In this document: piece after piece, positions 9,539-17,329 of the stretch
How the letters are laid out: each line of letters begins with the position of its first letter
Numbering within the stretch: position 1 is the stretch's first letter
DNA from: JASSUD01 sp031963415
Lineage (GTDB): Bacteria > Pseudomonadota > Gammaproteobacteria > Burkholderiales > Burkholderiaceae
Direction: 5' to 3'
Length of the DNA: 64,000 bases
Assembly (NCBI GenBank): GCA_031963415.1
Contig: JASSUI010000001.1
Span: forward strand, 1,364,001-1,428,000
Notes under the pieces: model-generated
Seen by the model: only the letters and a program-made list of their open reading frames with translations
Told to the model about the DNA's origin: nothing
The model's database searches: none
Program-made: the position numbers and the translations under genes

Positions 9539-10477
9539 ATGAAAAAAATTGATCCGCAGGCATTTGGAAAAGTCGCTGTGTTATTAGGAGGCACGTCTGC
9601 TGAGCGGGAAGTCTCGTTGAATTCTGGCACGCTTGTATTAGAGGCGTTGCGTGCATGTGAGGTTGATGCTTTTGCTTTTGATCCCTCTGATCGTTCAATT
9701 TTCGCGCTCAAAGAACAAGGCGTGGCACGGGTATTTAACGCAATGCATGGCGGTTATGGTGAGAACGGTGCGTTGCAAGGTGCACTTGATCTACTCGGTA
9801 TTCGCTATCCAGGTGCTGGCGTGTTGGGTTCTGCCTTGTGCATGGACAAAGTACGCAGCAAACTAATTTGGCAACAAATCGGCATTCCAACACCAGCGTT
9901 TGAGGTCGTTAAACGCGGGGAAGATTATGCAGCGCGCGCGCGTGAAATTATCACTAAGCTTGGCTTGCCCTTGTTCGTTAAGCCAGCTAGTGAAGGGTCA
10001 AGCGTCGCTACCTCTCGCGCTACTTCGGAGAGTGCGCTCGTTACAGCCATGATTGAGGCCGCGCGCTACGACAGTGCGGTTTTAGTTGAACAAAGCATCG
10101 AAGGGGGCAGCGAATATACGTTGGCGCTGGTGGATGGACTTGATCTGCCGATAATTCGGATCGTACCAGCTGGCGAGTTCTACGATTACCACGCGAAATA
10201 TATCGCTGATGACACGCAGTATTTCATTCCGTGTGGCCTACCTGAGGGTGTAGAGCAGCAGATCAAAGCGCTGGCAGCACGGGCTGCGGCAGCATTGGGT
10301 TGCAATGGTTGGGGACGCATCGATTTAATGACGGATGCTCAGGGCCATGCGTACTTCCTGGAAATTAATACGGTACCCGGCATGACCACCCATTCGCTCG
10401 TGCCTAAAGCAGCGCAAGCACGGGGGGTGGATTATCAAAGCTTGATCATGCATGCACTTTCATTGACGTTGAACTAA
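9539..10477 (+). CDS. ddlB: D-alanine--D-alanine ligase DdlB
   Basis: ATP-grasp ligase that makes the D-Ala-D-Ala used by MurF. At 312 residues it is the usual size. N-terminal GGTSAEREVSLNSG and HGGYGENGALQG bind the first D-alanine. The ATP-grasp part has KPASEGSSVA and EINTVPGMTTHS, with the metal-binding glutamate and asparagine. It starts at the base after the murC stop; the ribosome-binding site GCAGGAG lies inside the end of murC. ftsQ begins four bases after its stop, so murC-ddlB-ftsQ should share one transcript. Confidence 0.97.
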   Translation: MKKIDPQAFGKVAVLLGGTSAEREVSLNSGTLVLEALRACEVDAFAFDPSDRSIFALKEQGVARVFNAMHGGYGENGALQGALDLLGIRYPGAGVLGSALCMDKVRSKLIWQQIGIPTPAFEVVKRGEDYAARAREIITKLGLPLFVKPASEGSSVATSRATSESALVTAMIEAARYDSAVLVEQSIEGGSEYTLALVDGLDLPIIRIVPAGEFYDYHAKYIADDTQYFIPCGLPEGVEQQIKALAARAAAALGCNGWGRIDLMTDAQGHAYFLEINTVPGMTTHSLVPKAAQARGVDYQSLIMHALSLTLN

Positions 10478-10481
10478 ATGT

Positions 10482-11246
10482 ATGTGGAATGACACGCGCC
10501 AACTTAATCTGTTTGCGAATGCACTTTATAGCTTGCTCGCGTTGGCTTTATTCGCAGCGGCAGGTTACTGGCTAGTGCAACAACCCAAATTTACTTTGCG
10601 GGTGATTAAGATCGGTGGTGAATTGGAGCACATCAATATGCCGACGGTGCGTGCAGCATTGATGGGGCAGGTACAAGGTAATTTTTTTACGGTGGATCTT
10701 GAAACGGTGCGTGCCGCCGCCGAGTCAATGCCATGGGTGAGGCAAGCCAGTGTGCAGCGGGTGTGGCCTAATCAGTTGGCGATCACATTGCAAGAGTACA
10801 AAGCGTTAGGTTTGTGGGGAAGTGATCAGCTAGTGAGTGAAGAGGGTGAATTATTCACAGCGAATCCAGCGGAGGCCGTCGATGGATTGCCTTTGTTAAA
10901 TGGGCCAGCGGGTAGCGAAAAAAAAGTGGTTGAGCGCTATCGAGAATTTAAACGTTGGTTAGCCCCCTTGGGTGGCACGTTACAAGCGGTGAATTTGTCA
11001 GCCCGTTATGCCTGGGAGGTTCAGCTATCCAATGGGATACGTATCGAACTAGGCCGCGACCGAACAGAAGGCTCACTTGAGGCGCGTTGCCAACGTTTGA
11101 TAGCCGCGTGGCCGGAGGTAATAAAGCAGTGGGGGAATGACATTGAATATGTCGATTTGCGTTATCCAAATGGTTTTGCCATTCATGCAGCAGGGATGAA
11201 TTTTGTGGAAGAGACCAATGGCAGTACCAAAACAAGTTTGCGCTAA
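10482..11246 (+). CDS. ftsQ: Cell division protein FtsQ
   Basis: Single-pass inner-membrane protein of the divisome that links FtsK to the FtsB/FtsL subcomplex. The 254 residues contain a short cytoplasmic tail, one membrane helix (about residues 12-30, ALYSLLALALFAAAGYWLV), a POTRA domain (FTLRVIKIGGELEHIN onward) and the periplasmic beta domain with VQRVWPNQLAITLQEY. ddlB lies four bases upstream. The stop codon runs into the left arm of a family-1 palindrome that separates it from ftsA. Confidence 0.95.
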   Translation: MWNDTRQLNLFANALYSLLALALFAAAGYWLVQQPKFTLRVIKIGGELEHINMPTVRAALMGQVQGNFFTVDLETVRAAAESMPWVRQASVQRVWPNQLAITLQEYKALGLWGSDQLVSEEGELFTANPAEAVDGLPLLNGPAGSEKKVVERYREFKRWLAPLGGTLQAVNLSARYAWEVQLSNGIRIELGRDRTEGSLEARCQRLIAAWPEVIKQWGNDIEYVDLRYPNGFAIHAAGMNFVEETNGSTKTSLR

Positions 11247-11348
11247 GAACCTGTTTAGGCTCTCCCTGGCGCCTTTACACCTCCTTGCCGTACTAGTTGT
11301 ACTGTCTGCGTCGGCGCAAAGCCACCAGGAAAACCCTAAATAGGTTCT
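11246..11348. repeat. Palindromic repeat, family 1 (ftsQ-ftsA)
   Basis: Copy of the family-1 element. Arms are AGAACCTGTTTAGG and CCTAAATAGGTTCT, and the core CCTTGCCGTACTAGTTGTAC is shared with the copy after mraY. It fills nearly all of the ftsQ-ftsA gap. Confidence 0.85.
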
Positions 11349-11373
11349 ACGAACCTGATTACTGATTGAAAGC

Positions 11374-12606
11374 ATGAGACAAGATTACAAAGATTTGCTA
11401 GTAGCCCTTGATATCGGCACCTCGAAGGTGGTCGTGGTCGTGGCCGCCGTAAAAGATGATGGAGGTTATGAAGTCATCGGCCTAGGGCAGAGTGAATCTA
11501 AAGGGCTGAAAAAAGGCGTCGTAGTCAATATCGAGGCGACGGTGCAATCGATTCAACGTGCGCTTGAAGAGGCCGAATTAATGGCCGATTGCAAAATCAC
11601 AAATGTATTCGCTGGCATTGCCGGTAGCCATATTCGCAGCCTTAACTCAAGTGGCATGGTAGCCATTAAAGATAAGGAAGTAACGCAGGCTGATGTGATG
11701 CGCGTGATTGAAACAGCGAAAGCGATCAACATCCCTAATGATCAACAAATGCTGCATGTGTTACCGCAGGAATTTATCATCGATGGACAAGACGATGTGC
11801 GCGAACCTGTTGGCATGAGCGGCATTCGCTTAGAGGTTAAAGTCCATATCGTGACAGGGGCCGTATCAGCTGCGCAAAACATCATTAAATGCGTGCGCCG
11901 CTGCGGACTTGAAGTGAATACGCTGACCGCGCAGCCGTTGGCTGCCAGCTTGGCCGTGTTGACCGAAGACGAAAAGCAATTAGGCGTCGTGTTGGTCGAT
12001 ATTGGTGGCGGCACTACTGATGTCGCGATTTTTAGCTCAGGTGCGATTCGTCACACCGCCGTTATTCCTGTGGCCGGTAATCATATTACTAACGACATCG
12101 CGATGGCGCTGCGCACGCCAACAGCAGATGCTGAAGATATCAAGATCAGACACGGCCTGGCGAAGCAAGATGACGATGCGTTGAAAGAGATGATTGACGT
12201 CCCAGGTTTGGGCGAACGCGGTCCGCGTCGTTTATCGCGGCAAGCGCTAGCAGCGGTGATTGAGCCACGTGTCGAAGAACTTTTTGCATTAGTTCAGCAG
12301 GTAGTCTGGGAATCCGGCTATGAGGAACTATTGTCTTCCGGTGTTGTGTTAACAGGTGGAGCGGCGGTGATGCCAGGCATGATCGAGCTGGGTGAAAGTG
12401 TTTTTCTAAAGCCCGTGCGTATCGGTATATCTGAATACACTGGCGGTTTAGCAGATGTCGTGCGTAACCCACGTTATTCAACAGCGATGGGGCTGCTGTT
12501 AGAAGCTCATTCACAGCGGCGGCTGCATCGTCAATTTGCTGCCAACACAGGGCCATTCGGCCAGATGTGGGGGCGTATAAAAGATTGGTTTGTAAGAAGT
12601 TTTTAG
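11374..12606 (+). CDS. ftsA: Cell division protein FtsA
   Basis: Actin-like ATPase that anchors FtsZ to the membrane. The 410 residues start with the phosphate-1 motif ALDIGTSKVVVVVAAV. The 1C subdomain follows, then phosphate-2 VLVDIGGGTTDVAIF near residues 205-220, adenosine-binding VVLTGGAAVMPGM, and a C-terminal amphipathic membrane anchor (MWGRIKDWFVRSF). It lies about 100 bases before ftsZ. The spacer upstream is taken up by a palindromic element, so its ribosome-binding site (TGAAAG) looks weak. Confidence 0.97.
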   Translation: MRQDYKDLLVALDIGTSKVVVVVAAVKDDGGYEVIGLGQSESKGLKKGVVVNIEATVQSIQRALEEAELMADCKITNVFAGIAGSHIRSLNSSGMVAIKDKEVTQADVMRVIETAKAINIPNDQQMLHVLPQEFIIDGQDDVREPVGMSGIRLEVKVHIVTGAVSAAQNIIKCVRRCGLEVNTLTAQPLAASLAVLTEDEKQLGVVLVDIGGGTTDVAIFSSGAIRHTAVIPVAGNHITNDIAMALRTPTADAEDIKIRHGLAKQDDDALKEMIDVPGLGERGPRRLSRQALAAVIEPRVEELFALVQQVVWESGYEELLSSGVVLTGGAAVMPGMIELGESVFLKPVRIGISEYTGGLADVVRNPRYSTAMGLLLEAHSQRRLHRQFAANTGPFGQMWGRIKDWFVRSF

Positions 12607-12707
12607 TAAAACCTTAAATGCTGGCGGGGGCTGGCAATGTGTGCAGTGAGAGACATCTCATTTAACTATTAGCGACTCGGGGCGAGTCAAATTTACGGGA
12701 GCCACTT

Positions 12708-13883
12708 ATGGAATTCGAAATGCTGGAAACGGAGAGCAGCGGCACCATTATTAAGGTGGTGGGCGTTGGTGGAGCTGGCGGCAATGCTGTACAGCACATG
12801 ATCAACCGTGGTGTGCAAGGGGTTGAGTTCATTTGTATGAACACCGATGCGCAAGCGCTTGCACGTATAAGTGCAGCCACGACCATTCAGCTGGGTAAAA
12901 CTGGCCTGGGTGCGGGCGCCAAGCCTGAAATGGGGAATGCTGCAGCCGAAGAAGCGCGTGAGAGGATTGCGAGCGCATTAAGCGGCGCGAATATGATCTT
13001 CTTGACCGCTGGCTTAGGTGGGGGCACAGGATCGGGAGCAGCCCCGGTGGTTGCTCAAATCGCGCGCGAAATGGGCATTTTGACCGTGGGCGTTGTCTCT
13101 AAACCGTTTGAATTTGAAGGCGGTAAGCGCCGGCGCGTAGCGGAATCTGCAGCACAAGAGCTTGAAGCGCATGTTGATTCATTAATCGTTGTGTTAAATG
13201 ACAAGCTGTTTGAAGTTATGGGTGGCGATGCTGAAATGGATAAATGCTTCCAATGTGCTGACGATGTGTTACACAACGCGGTCGCTGGCATCGCTGAAAT
13301 TATCAATGTCGAAGGCTTGATCAACGTCGACTTTGAAGATGTGAAAACGGTGATGAGCGAGCAAGGCAAGGCCATGATGGGTACGGCCACCGTGGCAGGC
13401 GTTGATCGTGCACGTTTAGCTGCTGAGCAAGCCGTAGCTAGTCCGCTGCTGGAAGGTGTTGATCTTTCAGGTGCGCGCGGCGTGTTGGTCAATATCACCG
13501 CGAGCCGTTCGCTACGTTTATCTGAAACGCGTGAAGTGATGAATACCATCAAAAGCTACGCGGCTGAAGATGCAATCGTTATTTTTGGTACTGTTTACGA
13601 TGACGCCATGGCAGAGGCATTACGCGTAACAGTGGTTGCTACTGGTCTTAATCGCGCCAAGAAAAACCAACCCGCGATGACGCTGTTGAAAAAAACGGGT
13701 ACTGACGACGATATCGTCGACTTAAAAGGCGACTACCTGAACTCAAACACAACAGACTATAGTGAACCTGCTGTGTGGCGTGACTTCCGTCAACAACGCG
13801 ACGCCAGCTCAAGACAAATCGAGGAGAAATTCAAGCAAAACGCTTTTGATGCGCCGACTTTTCTACGCAAGCAAGCTGATTAA
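12708..13883 (+). CDS. ftsZ: Cell division GTPase FtsZ
   Basis: Tubulin-like GTPase that forms the Z ring. The 391 residues contain VGGAGGNAVQHM at the N terminus, the tubulin signature GGGTGSGAAPV near residues 105-115, and the T7 loop NVDFEDVKTVM. A short variable linker is followed by the conserved C-terminal peptide DAPTFLRKQAD that binds FtsA and ZapD. The ribosome-binding site is GGGAG ahead of ATG. In many Burkholderia a peroxiredoxin gene lies between ftsZ and lpxC; here that space holds only a palindromic repeat. Confidence 0.98.
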   Translation: MEFEMLETESSGTIIKVVGVGGAGGNAVQHMINRGVQGVEFICMNTDAQALARISAATTIQLGKTGLGAGAKPEMGNAAAEEARERIASALSGANMIFLTAGLGGGTGSGAAPVVAQIAREMGILTVGVVSKPFEFEGGKRRRVAESAAQELEAHVDSLIVVLNDKLFEVMGGDAEMDKCFQCADDVLHNAVAGIAEIINVEGLINVDFEDVKTVMSEQGKAMMGTATVAGVDRARLAAEQAVASPLLEGVDLSGARGVLVNITASRSLRLSETREVMNTIKSYAAEDAIVIFGTVYDDAMAEALRVTVVATGLNRAKKNQPAMTLLKKTGTDDDIVDLKGDYLNSNTTDYSEPAVWRDFRQQRDASSRQIEEKFKQNAFDAPTFLRKQAD

Positions 13884-14018
13884 TGCGGTAAATGAGTGGT
13901 AAATGAGCGCGTAATTAAATGAGGGTGTCGTGAATGAGTGTATGGCAGAATACTGCCCGCTCCTAAATAAGGGGCTGCTTTCTGAGCGCTTCTTCAGAAG
14001 GTTTAGCCCATCGCTTTT

Positions 14019-14126
14019 AGAACCTGTTTAGGGTTTTCCTAGTGGCATTACTTCTTAGCTGCCCGTACAAATACGTACACAAGGAGGCGCAAGAGTGCCG
14101 GCCAGAGAGGCCCTAAATAGTCTCTA
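14019..14126. repeat. Palindromic repeat, family 1 variant (ftsZ-lpxC)
   Basis: Left arm AGAACCTGTTTAGGG and right arm CCCTAAATAGTCTCT. The interior differs from the other copies, but it keeps the paired GTAC core (CCCGTACAAATACGTACAC). It lies between ftsZ and lpxC. Confidence 0.75.
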
Positions 14127-14151
14127 AAAAGTCATTATTGGAAATACGACC

Positions 14152-15069
14152 ATGCTAAAGCAGCGCACCATTAAATCGATTGTCAAAGCCGTAGGGATTG
14201 GACTGCATTCCGGGCGCAAAGTGGAATTAACATTGCGTCCAGCTGCAGTTAACGCCGGTATCGTCTTTACGCGCACCGATGTGGCACCGCCAGTCGCCAT
14301 TCCAGTTAACGCGGTGCATATTGGGGATACGCGATTAGCGTCTGTGCTGCATAAAGATGGCGTGCGTGTTTCAACCATTGAGCATTTAATGTCAGCCTGC
14401 GCTGGGCTAGGGGTCGACAACTTATATGTCGATGTCACGGCAGAAGAAATTCCAATTATGGATGGCAGCGCAGCCTCATTCGTCTTTCTATTGCAATCAG
14501 CTGGGATTACTGAGCAAAACGCGCCTAAACGCTTTCTTCAAATCAAGCAGCCTGTTGAAGTGCGTGATGGTGATAAATTTGCTCGACTCGATCCTTACTT
14601 TGGCTTCAAACTTAAATTCACGATTGACTTCCGTCACCCAGCCGTTAATAAAACCGGCCAAGAATTTGAAGCTGATTTCTCCAACACTTCTTACGTGCGC
14701 GAAATTGCCCGTGCACGCACCTTCGGTTTTGCGCATGAAGTTGAAACCATGCGCGAGCTCGGCCTAGCGCGCGGCGGCAGCATGGACAACGCGATTGTGT
14801 TAGACGAATACCGAATTCTGAACAACGACGGCCTGCGCTATAGCGATGAGTTTGTCAAGCATAAAATGCTCGATGCGATAGGCGATCTTTACGTTGCTGG
14901 CTACCCATTAATTGCCGCCTACACTGCTTACAAATCCGGGCATGGCCTAAATAATGCGCTGCTACGCGCGTTATTTGCTCAACAAGACGCTTACGAAATC
15001 GTCACCTTCAGCGACGAACGCTCCGCCCCACAAGGCTTTGCATTTGATGTGCAGACGGCGCTTACGTAG
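14152..15069 (+). CDS. lpxC: UDP-3-O-acyl-N-acetylglucosamine deacetylase LpxC
   Basis: Zinc amidase that carries out the committed step of lipid A synthesis. The 305 residues are normal. Zinc ligands are visible: the histidine in STIEHLMSA (about residue 79) and HKMLDAIGD with histidine and aspartate. The catalytic histidine lies in YKSGHGLNN. MLKQRTIKSIVKAVGIGLHSG is the usual N terminus. The last 83 codons plus about 175 bases downstream occur again, in decayed form, at about 16871-17300. This copy is intact and is taken as the working gene; the downstream copy is a duplication scar. Confidence 0.98.
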   Translation: MLKQRTIKSIVKAVGIGLHSGRKVELTLRPAAVNAGIVFTRTDVAPPVAIPVNAVHIGDTRLASVLHKDGVRVSTIEHLMSACAGLGVDNLYVDVTAEEIPIMDGSAASFVFLLQSAGITEQNAPKRFLQIKQPVEVRDGDKFARLDPYFGFKLKFTIDFRHPAVNKTGQEFEADFSNTSYVREIARARTFGFAHEVETMRELGLARGGSMDNAIVLDEYRILNNDGLRYSDEFVKHKMLDAIGDLYVAGYPLIAAYTAYKSGHGLNNALLRALFAQQDAYEIVTFSDERSAPQGFAFDVQTALT

Positions 15070-15173
15070 AAGGCTGTATGAGCTTTAGGTAGCGCCGTAC
15101 TTTCTTAGCAGGTGATACGCTGTCTGCGTCTCTCCATTCGCTCCTTTCAATCAACGCAAATTTCCCTCGTTTC

Positions 15174-15234
15174 TTCGGATCATCAGGCATCTCTTCGTGT
15201 GCTTTCGGCAACATAGCGCGAAAAAGCTTAGTCT
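15174..15234 (+). promoter_or_regulatory. hrpII/PIP-type promoter, cassette 1
   Basis: TTCG (15174-15177), 16 bases, TTCG (15194-15197), 31 bases, then TAGTCT (15229-15234). This is the TTCG-N16-TTCG box with a YANNNT -10-like hexamer at the distance known for HrpB/HrpX-controlled type III secretion genes. The start codon follows 36 bases after the hexamer. Confidence 0.85.
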
Positions 15235-15270
15235 AAGGGTAGTTCTTCCCTCATGTCTTTGGAGAAACCA

Positions 15271-16077
15271 ATGAACCTTATCAAGTGGAATAGCCGAAGT
15301 TCATCTAAAGAAGAGACTGTTTCAACGTTAGACAGCAGCGGAAGCTCTGCCAAGAAGATGTTGCAAGATATTCGGGACAGGTGGCGTGATTTCCGAGCTG
15401 CATGGAAAAATCGTAATTCTTTAAATCAAGGAAATCGATTTGAGCTGAAGATTCCAGAAAAACATTTTTCATCTTTTAATCCGGAACATATTTCTCACAA
15501 TGAGAGAGTAGAGAGAAGATTTAAAGAGCTAGAACATGATTTGCGCAGGAATCTTAAAGACGCTCAAAAAGATCTTTTTAATTCTAAAAAAGAATTTAAC
15601 TTATTCAATAAAGCCCCATCATCTAAAGATTTGAAAGAAAATATAGAGCTTGATTTGAGTTATGTTTATTTAAAAAGCTCTGATGAATATTTTGAAAAAT
15701 CTTTTGAAGCTTTTAAAGCTTTGGAGAAATTAAGTTTATTAAAAAAAGAAGAGGGTAGTTATCAAGAGAAATTTATTTCTTGCCGTCAAGCTTTGCTTGC
15801 CTACAAGAGGGAACACTCGGAACATTCGAAGAAACTCCTTGATATATATAATAAAAATCTCTCATCTTCAATAGAGCAATTAAATCCTTCCGAGATACCT
15901 AATCAAGTTCGAGAAAAGGATAGTGGTTTGGCGAGGCCGGAAACTATTTCTTCCCAAACCTCAAGTAGTTATTGGGCTGATTGCGAACAAGATTTAGCGC
16001 GAGGGCGTGACTCAGTAAGTTCGGCATCTGACAGATCTTCATTTTCCGGTTTTTTGTCTGAGGGCGAAAAAAAGTAA
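15271..16077 (+). CDS. Predicted type III effector, cassette 1 (first ORF)
   Basis: I recognise no named family. The start at 15271 is chosen over an ATG at 15253 because GGAGA sits seven bases before it and it aligns with the start of cassette 2. The 268 residues have a Ser/Thr/Lys-rich N terminus without a signal peptide (MNLIKWNSRSSSKEETVS), as expected for a type III signal. A charged helical region runs from about 60 to 215, and the end is serine-rich (SSSYWADCEQDLARGRDS). The helical region resembles cassette 2 (a shared pattern of SYK/SY...EHSEHSKKLLDIY against SYEKECSEYLKCLLNIF). Codon use is much richer in A and T than lpxC upstream. The stop overlaps the next ATG (TAATG), so the next ORF is either coupled or part of an originally longer gene. 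Confidence 0.75.
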   Translation: MNLIKWNSRSSSKEETVSTLDSSGSSAKKMLQDIRDRWRDFRAAWKNRNSLNQGNRFELKIPEKHFSSFNPEHISHNERVERRFKELEHDLRRNLKDAQKDLFNSKKEFNLFNKAPSSKDLKENIELDLSYVYLKSSDEYFEKSFEAFKALEKLSLLKKEEGSYQEKFISCRQALLAYKREHSEHSKKLLDIYNKNLSSSIEQLNPSEIPNQVREKDSGLARPETISSQTSSSYWADCEQDLARGRDSVSSASDRSSFSGFLSEGEKK

Positions 16078-16487
16078 TGCAAGAGCATGTTTCGCCGAAT
16101 CCAACAACTAGTGATTCTTTGGATTCATATTATTGGGAAACTGACTATTGGAAAGATGAGACAACGGACCGCTCTTCCTCTCTAAGTGAATCTCCAGATC
16201 ACTCCACAAATGGATCGCTCACAGGAAATTTAAATAAGGTGAGTAGTATTGGCGCTCAAGAAATAGACGATAGAGAAGATTTTAAACGAGATCAACATTC
16301 TTCATTAAGTGGTTCTCTCTCTTTAGGTTTGCGCATACGTGCAACGAGTTGGTCGGAGGGAAGAGATTCAAGCCGAATGTCTGTTTCGTCTTTCACTTCA
16401 GGCATTTCTCTTACTCAGTCGAGTGAAGTTACCCCACAACGAACATCCCTCTCCTCAATTAGCTCTTCGGTGAAAGCGCACAGGTAA
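16077..16487 (+). CDS. Ser-rich protein, cassette 1 (second ORF)
   Basis: A 136-residue, very serine-rich protein, starting in the TAATG overlap with the preceding ORF and without a promoter box of its own. SDSLDSYYWETDYWKDETTD at its start resembles SSSYWADCEQDLARGRDS near the end of the upstream ORF, as if one repeat unit had been split. The end is basic (SSISSSVKAHR), like the basic tails of the other cassettes. It may be translated by re-initiation, or it may be the C-terminal half of a gene broken by a frameshift. No catalytic motif is visible. Confidence 0.6.
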   Translation: MQEHVSPNPTTSDSLDSYYWETDYWKDETTDRSSSLSESPDHSTNGSLTGNLNKVSSIGAQEIDDREDFKRDQHSSLSGSLSLGLRIRATSWSEGRDSSRMSVSSFTSGISLTQSSEVTPQRTSLSSISSSVKAHR

Positions 16488-16601
16488 GCCGCCGTAGTTT
16501 GTTTTTTCCTTCTTCGTCGAGTACCAAGCACTGCAAATTGATTATTTAAGCCGTAAGCGAAGGACAGAGGTCTATTTTTATTTGCCTCTCGCCTCTCTTT
16601 T

Positions 16602-16750
16602 AAAATTTTATGAGCTAGGGCTAAAAGTGTTTGATAACGTAAAACGATTTTGTTGAGCATGCTTCGTTATGGCGAAGGCTCGAGTTGCTCGCTTAATTGC
16701 TGTAATTGAAAGAAGTCAGTGGTTGTGATGTGGGTTTGTTTGAGAGTAGC
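16602..16750 (-). pseudogene. Fragment of the dciA-like gene 3' end
   Basis: The reverse strand reads TDFFQLQQLSEQLEPSP, a stop, then MLNKIVLRYQTLLALA. This matches the C terminus of the intact dciA-like protein at 23092-23556 (TGFAQLQQLSEQLEPSPL, then NRMVSRYQNSF). An internal stop and several small changes show it is dead. It marks the right end of one duplicated unit, immediately before an lpxC fragment. Confidence 0.8.
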
Positions 16751-16870
16751 CCTTCGTCAATGCGTAAGGGCAGCTAGGCCTAATCGGATACATAAAAATG
16801 CTAGTGAAAAATTTCCTCAAAACAGACTCTATAAAAAAACGCCAGAGAGAAATATGGAGAAGGCAGGATG

Positions 16871-17127
16871 CCGAATCTGAATAAAAACGGCCTACGTTAT
16901 GATGGTGAGTTTGTCAAGCATAAAATGCTCGATGCGATAGGCGATCTCTACGTTGCTGGCTACCCATTAATTGCCGCCTACACTGCTTACAAATCCAGCC
17001 ATCGCCTAAATAATGCGCTGCTACGCGCGTATTTGCTCAACAAGACGCTTACGAAATCGTCACCTTCAGCGACGAACGCTCCGCCCCACAAGGCTTTGCG
17101 TTTGATGTGCAGACGGCGCTTACGTAG
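16871..17127 (+). pseudogene. Decayed copy of the lpxC 3' end
   Basis: Nearly identical to bases 14811-15069 of lpxC, including HKMLDAIGDLYVAGYPLIAA and the stop triplet. A missing T (GCGCGTATTTGC against GCGCGTTATTTGC) shifts the frame about 50 codons in. The similarity goes on past the gene to about 17300 and covers the GCGCCGTACTTTCTTAGCAG stretch and the hrpII box. No lpxC activity is possible from this piece. Confidence 0.9.
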
Positions 17128-17233
17128 AAGCGCTGTAATAAGCTTTAGGTAGCGCCGTACTTTCTTAGCAGGTGATACGCTGTCTGCGTCTCTCCATTCG
17201 CTCCGCCCAATCTACGCAAATTTTTTTTGTTTC

Positions 17234-17294
17234 TTCGGCCTATCAGACTTTTCTTCGTATGCTTTCAACAACATACGGTAATAAAGACTAGTCT
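17234..17294 (+). promoter_or_regulatory. hrpII/PIP-type promoter, cassette 2
   Basis: TTCG at 17234-17237, 16 bases, TTCG at 17254-17257, 31 bases, TAGTCT at 17289-17294. The spacing is exactly that of cassette 1. The ATG of the next gene is 35 bases after the hexamer, behind GGAGA. Confidence 0.85.
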
Positions 17295-17329
17295 AAAGGC
17301 ATTTCTTTCATGGGTTCTCGGAGAAATAA

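Noticed and set aside
15253..15270. Upstream ATG of cassette 1 (MSLEKP extension)
   Set aside because: The ATG at 15271 has GGAGA at the right distance and aligns with the cassette 2 start.
16415..16660. 81-codon reverse-strand frame after cassette 1
   Set aside because: Its first part is the dciA-like remnant; the rest is antisense to the end of cassette 1. Not a gene.
16868..17152. 94-codon frame starting MPNLNKNGLRYD as a separate gene
   Set aside because: It is the decayed lpxC 3' copy read across a one-base deletion, so it is recorded as a pseudogene.
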